From positions 1-6,688 of the forward strand of contig CAMOOX010000061.1 of NCBI GenBank assembly GCA_946621875.1: a stretch of 6,688 nt of DNA, read 5' to 3'. Numbering within the stretch: position 1 is the first letter of the stretch; each line of letters opens with the position of its first letter. The notes below the pieces were generated by a model. That model was not told where the DNA came from, searched no databases, and saw nothing but the letters and a program-made list of their open reading frames with translations. Shown one piece after another: positions 6,542 through 6,688 of the stretch. This stretch comes from UBA1738 sp003453455. Its GTDB lineage: Bacteria; Bacillota; Clostridia; UBA1381. A program made the position numbers and the translations under genes.

Positions 6542-6654
6542 GAAAAGGAGGTATCTTTCGACTATCTTGAAGGTCGATTACCCTACAACTGAATAGCATA
6601 AGTACGAAAGGTGCTTTTTTTCGTTTATAAAAGCATTCTAAGGAGGAAATTTTT
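6542..6654 (+). promoter_or_regulatory. Structured 5' leader of spo0A, candidate cis-regulatory RNA
   Basis: The leader can fold in competing ways. Pairing A: AAAGGAGGTATCTTTCG (6544-6560) with CGAAAGGTGCTTTTTTT (6605-6621), 17 consecutive pairs with five G-U, enclosing CTAT/ATAG (6562-6565 with 6593-6596) and TTG/CAA (6567-6569 with 6586-6588). Pairing B: a local hairpin TCGAC (6558-6562) with GTCGA (6573-6577), plus GGTA/TACC. Pairing C: AGCAT (6595-6599) with GTGCT (6611-6615), then six T. Pairing D: TGCTTTT (6612-6618) with AAAAGCA (6629-6635), just before the SD. A, C and D all use 6611-6618, so they exclude one another, as in riboswitches and attenuators. It matches no riboswitch class I can recognise. 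The pairings are seen in the sequence; regulation is inference. Confidence 0.5.
6556..6563. promoter_or_regulatory. Near-match Spo0A box in the spo0A leader
   Basis: TTTCGACT here is identical to the first eight bases of the site before spoIVB; the reverse strand AGTCGAA is 6 of 7 to TGTCGAA. It lies about 15-20 bp downstream of the predicted spo0A transcription start, where a bound repressor would block transcription. It overlaps the leader stem, so the sequence may instead be kept for RNA pairing. Confidence 0.25.
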
Positions 6655-6688
6655 ATGGAAAAAGTATCTGTACTTATTGCAGATGACA
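6655..6688 (+). CDS. spo0A: Sporulation transcription factor Spo0A (first 11 codons only)
   Basis: Spo0A is the response regulator that starts sporulation. It is phosphorylated by a phosphorelay or, in many Clostridia, directly by orphan kinases, and then binds 0A boxes. Only ATG plus ten codons are visible: MEKVSVLIADD. This matches the Spo0A N-terminus (MEKIKVCVADD in Bacillus subtilis, from memory), and the Asp pair at 10-11 is the acidic pocket of the receiver domain. AGGAGG (6641-6646) stands 8 nt before the ATG. The few residues alone would indicate only a response regulator, but spoIVB-spo0A adjacency is one of the most conserved pairs in endospore formers and makes the name safe. The receiver phosphorylation site and the DNA-binding domain lie outside the window. 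Confidence 0.93.
   Translation, partial: MEKVSVLIADD

Noticed and set aside
6543..6572. Sigma-H promoter in the spo0A leader (AAAGGAGGT followed by GAAG)
   Set aside because: The -35 fits only in AAAGGA, the -10 lacks the final T of GAAT, and a much better sigma-A promoter lies just upstream.
6567..6596. Leader peptide TTG-AAG-GTC-GAT-TAC-CCT and three further codons (MKVDYPTTE)
   Set aside because: The SD-like AGGAGG ends 15 nt before the TTG, too far for normal initiation, and the peptide has no run of regulatory codons.

Overview
The window looks like chromosomal core sequence from a spore-forming, low-GC Bacillota bacterium of the class Clostridia. SpoIVB and Spo0A occur only in endospore formers. 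The Shine-Dalgarno (SD) sequences are strong (AGGAGG, GGAGG, AGGTGAT), and the SRP RNA is a short type without room for an Alu domain. No genus can be named from the sequence alone.

There are two divergent blocks. The left block (about 1-5138, minus strand) reads, in transcription order, pcrA (UvrD/PcrA helicase), the SRP RNA gene, dnaX (DNA polymerase III tau/gamma), ybaB (nucleoid-associated protein) and recR (recombination mediator, cut by the left edge). SRP RNA-dnaX-ybaB-recR is the classic Bacillota order. A strong sigma-A promoter precedes the SRP RNA, no convincing terminator separates that RNA from dnaX, and the dnaX stop overlaps the ybaB ribosome binding site, so co-expression is likely. 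The right block (5251-6688, plus strand) is spoIVB (S55 signalling protease of the sigma-K checkpoint), an intrinsic terminator, a separate sigma-A promoter with a leader of about 113 nt, and the first 11 codons of spo0A (master sporulation regulator).

Genes fill most of the window. The non-coding stretches are 513-590 (short tandem repeat and small hairpin), 2711-2906 (SRP RNA and its promoter), 5100-5262 (divergent intergenic) and 6412-6654 (terminator, promoter, leader). None exceeds 300 bases.

The points most worth checking are: (1) spoIVB has a perfect SD and an intact membrane-anchor reading frame but an ACG where the start codon should be; (2) the spo0A leader can form several mutually exclusive pairings around a GTGCTTTTTTT segment, including a decoy SD-like sequence, which suggests an undescribed attenuator or translational switch; (3) pcrA most likely starts at TTG, with the upstream ATG lying at or before the predicted transcription start. 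No mobile element, CRISPR array or novel multi-gene system is visible.
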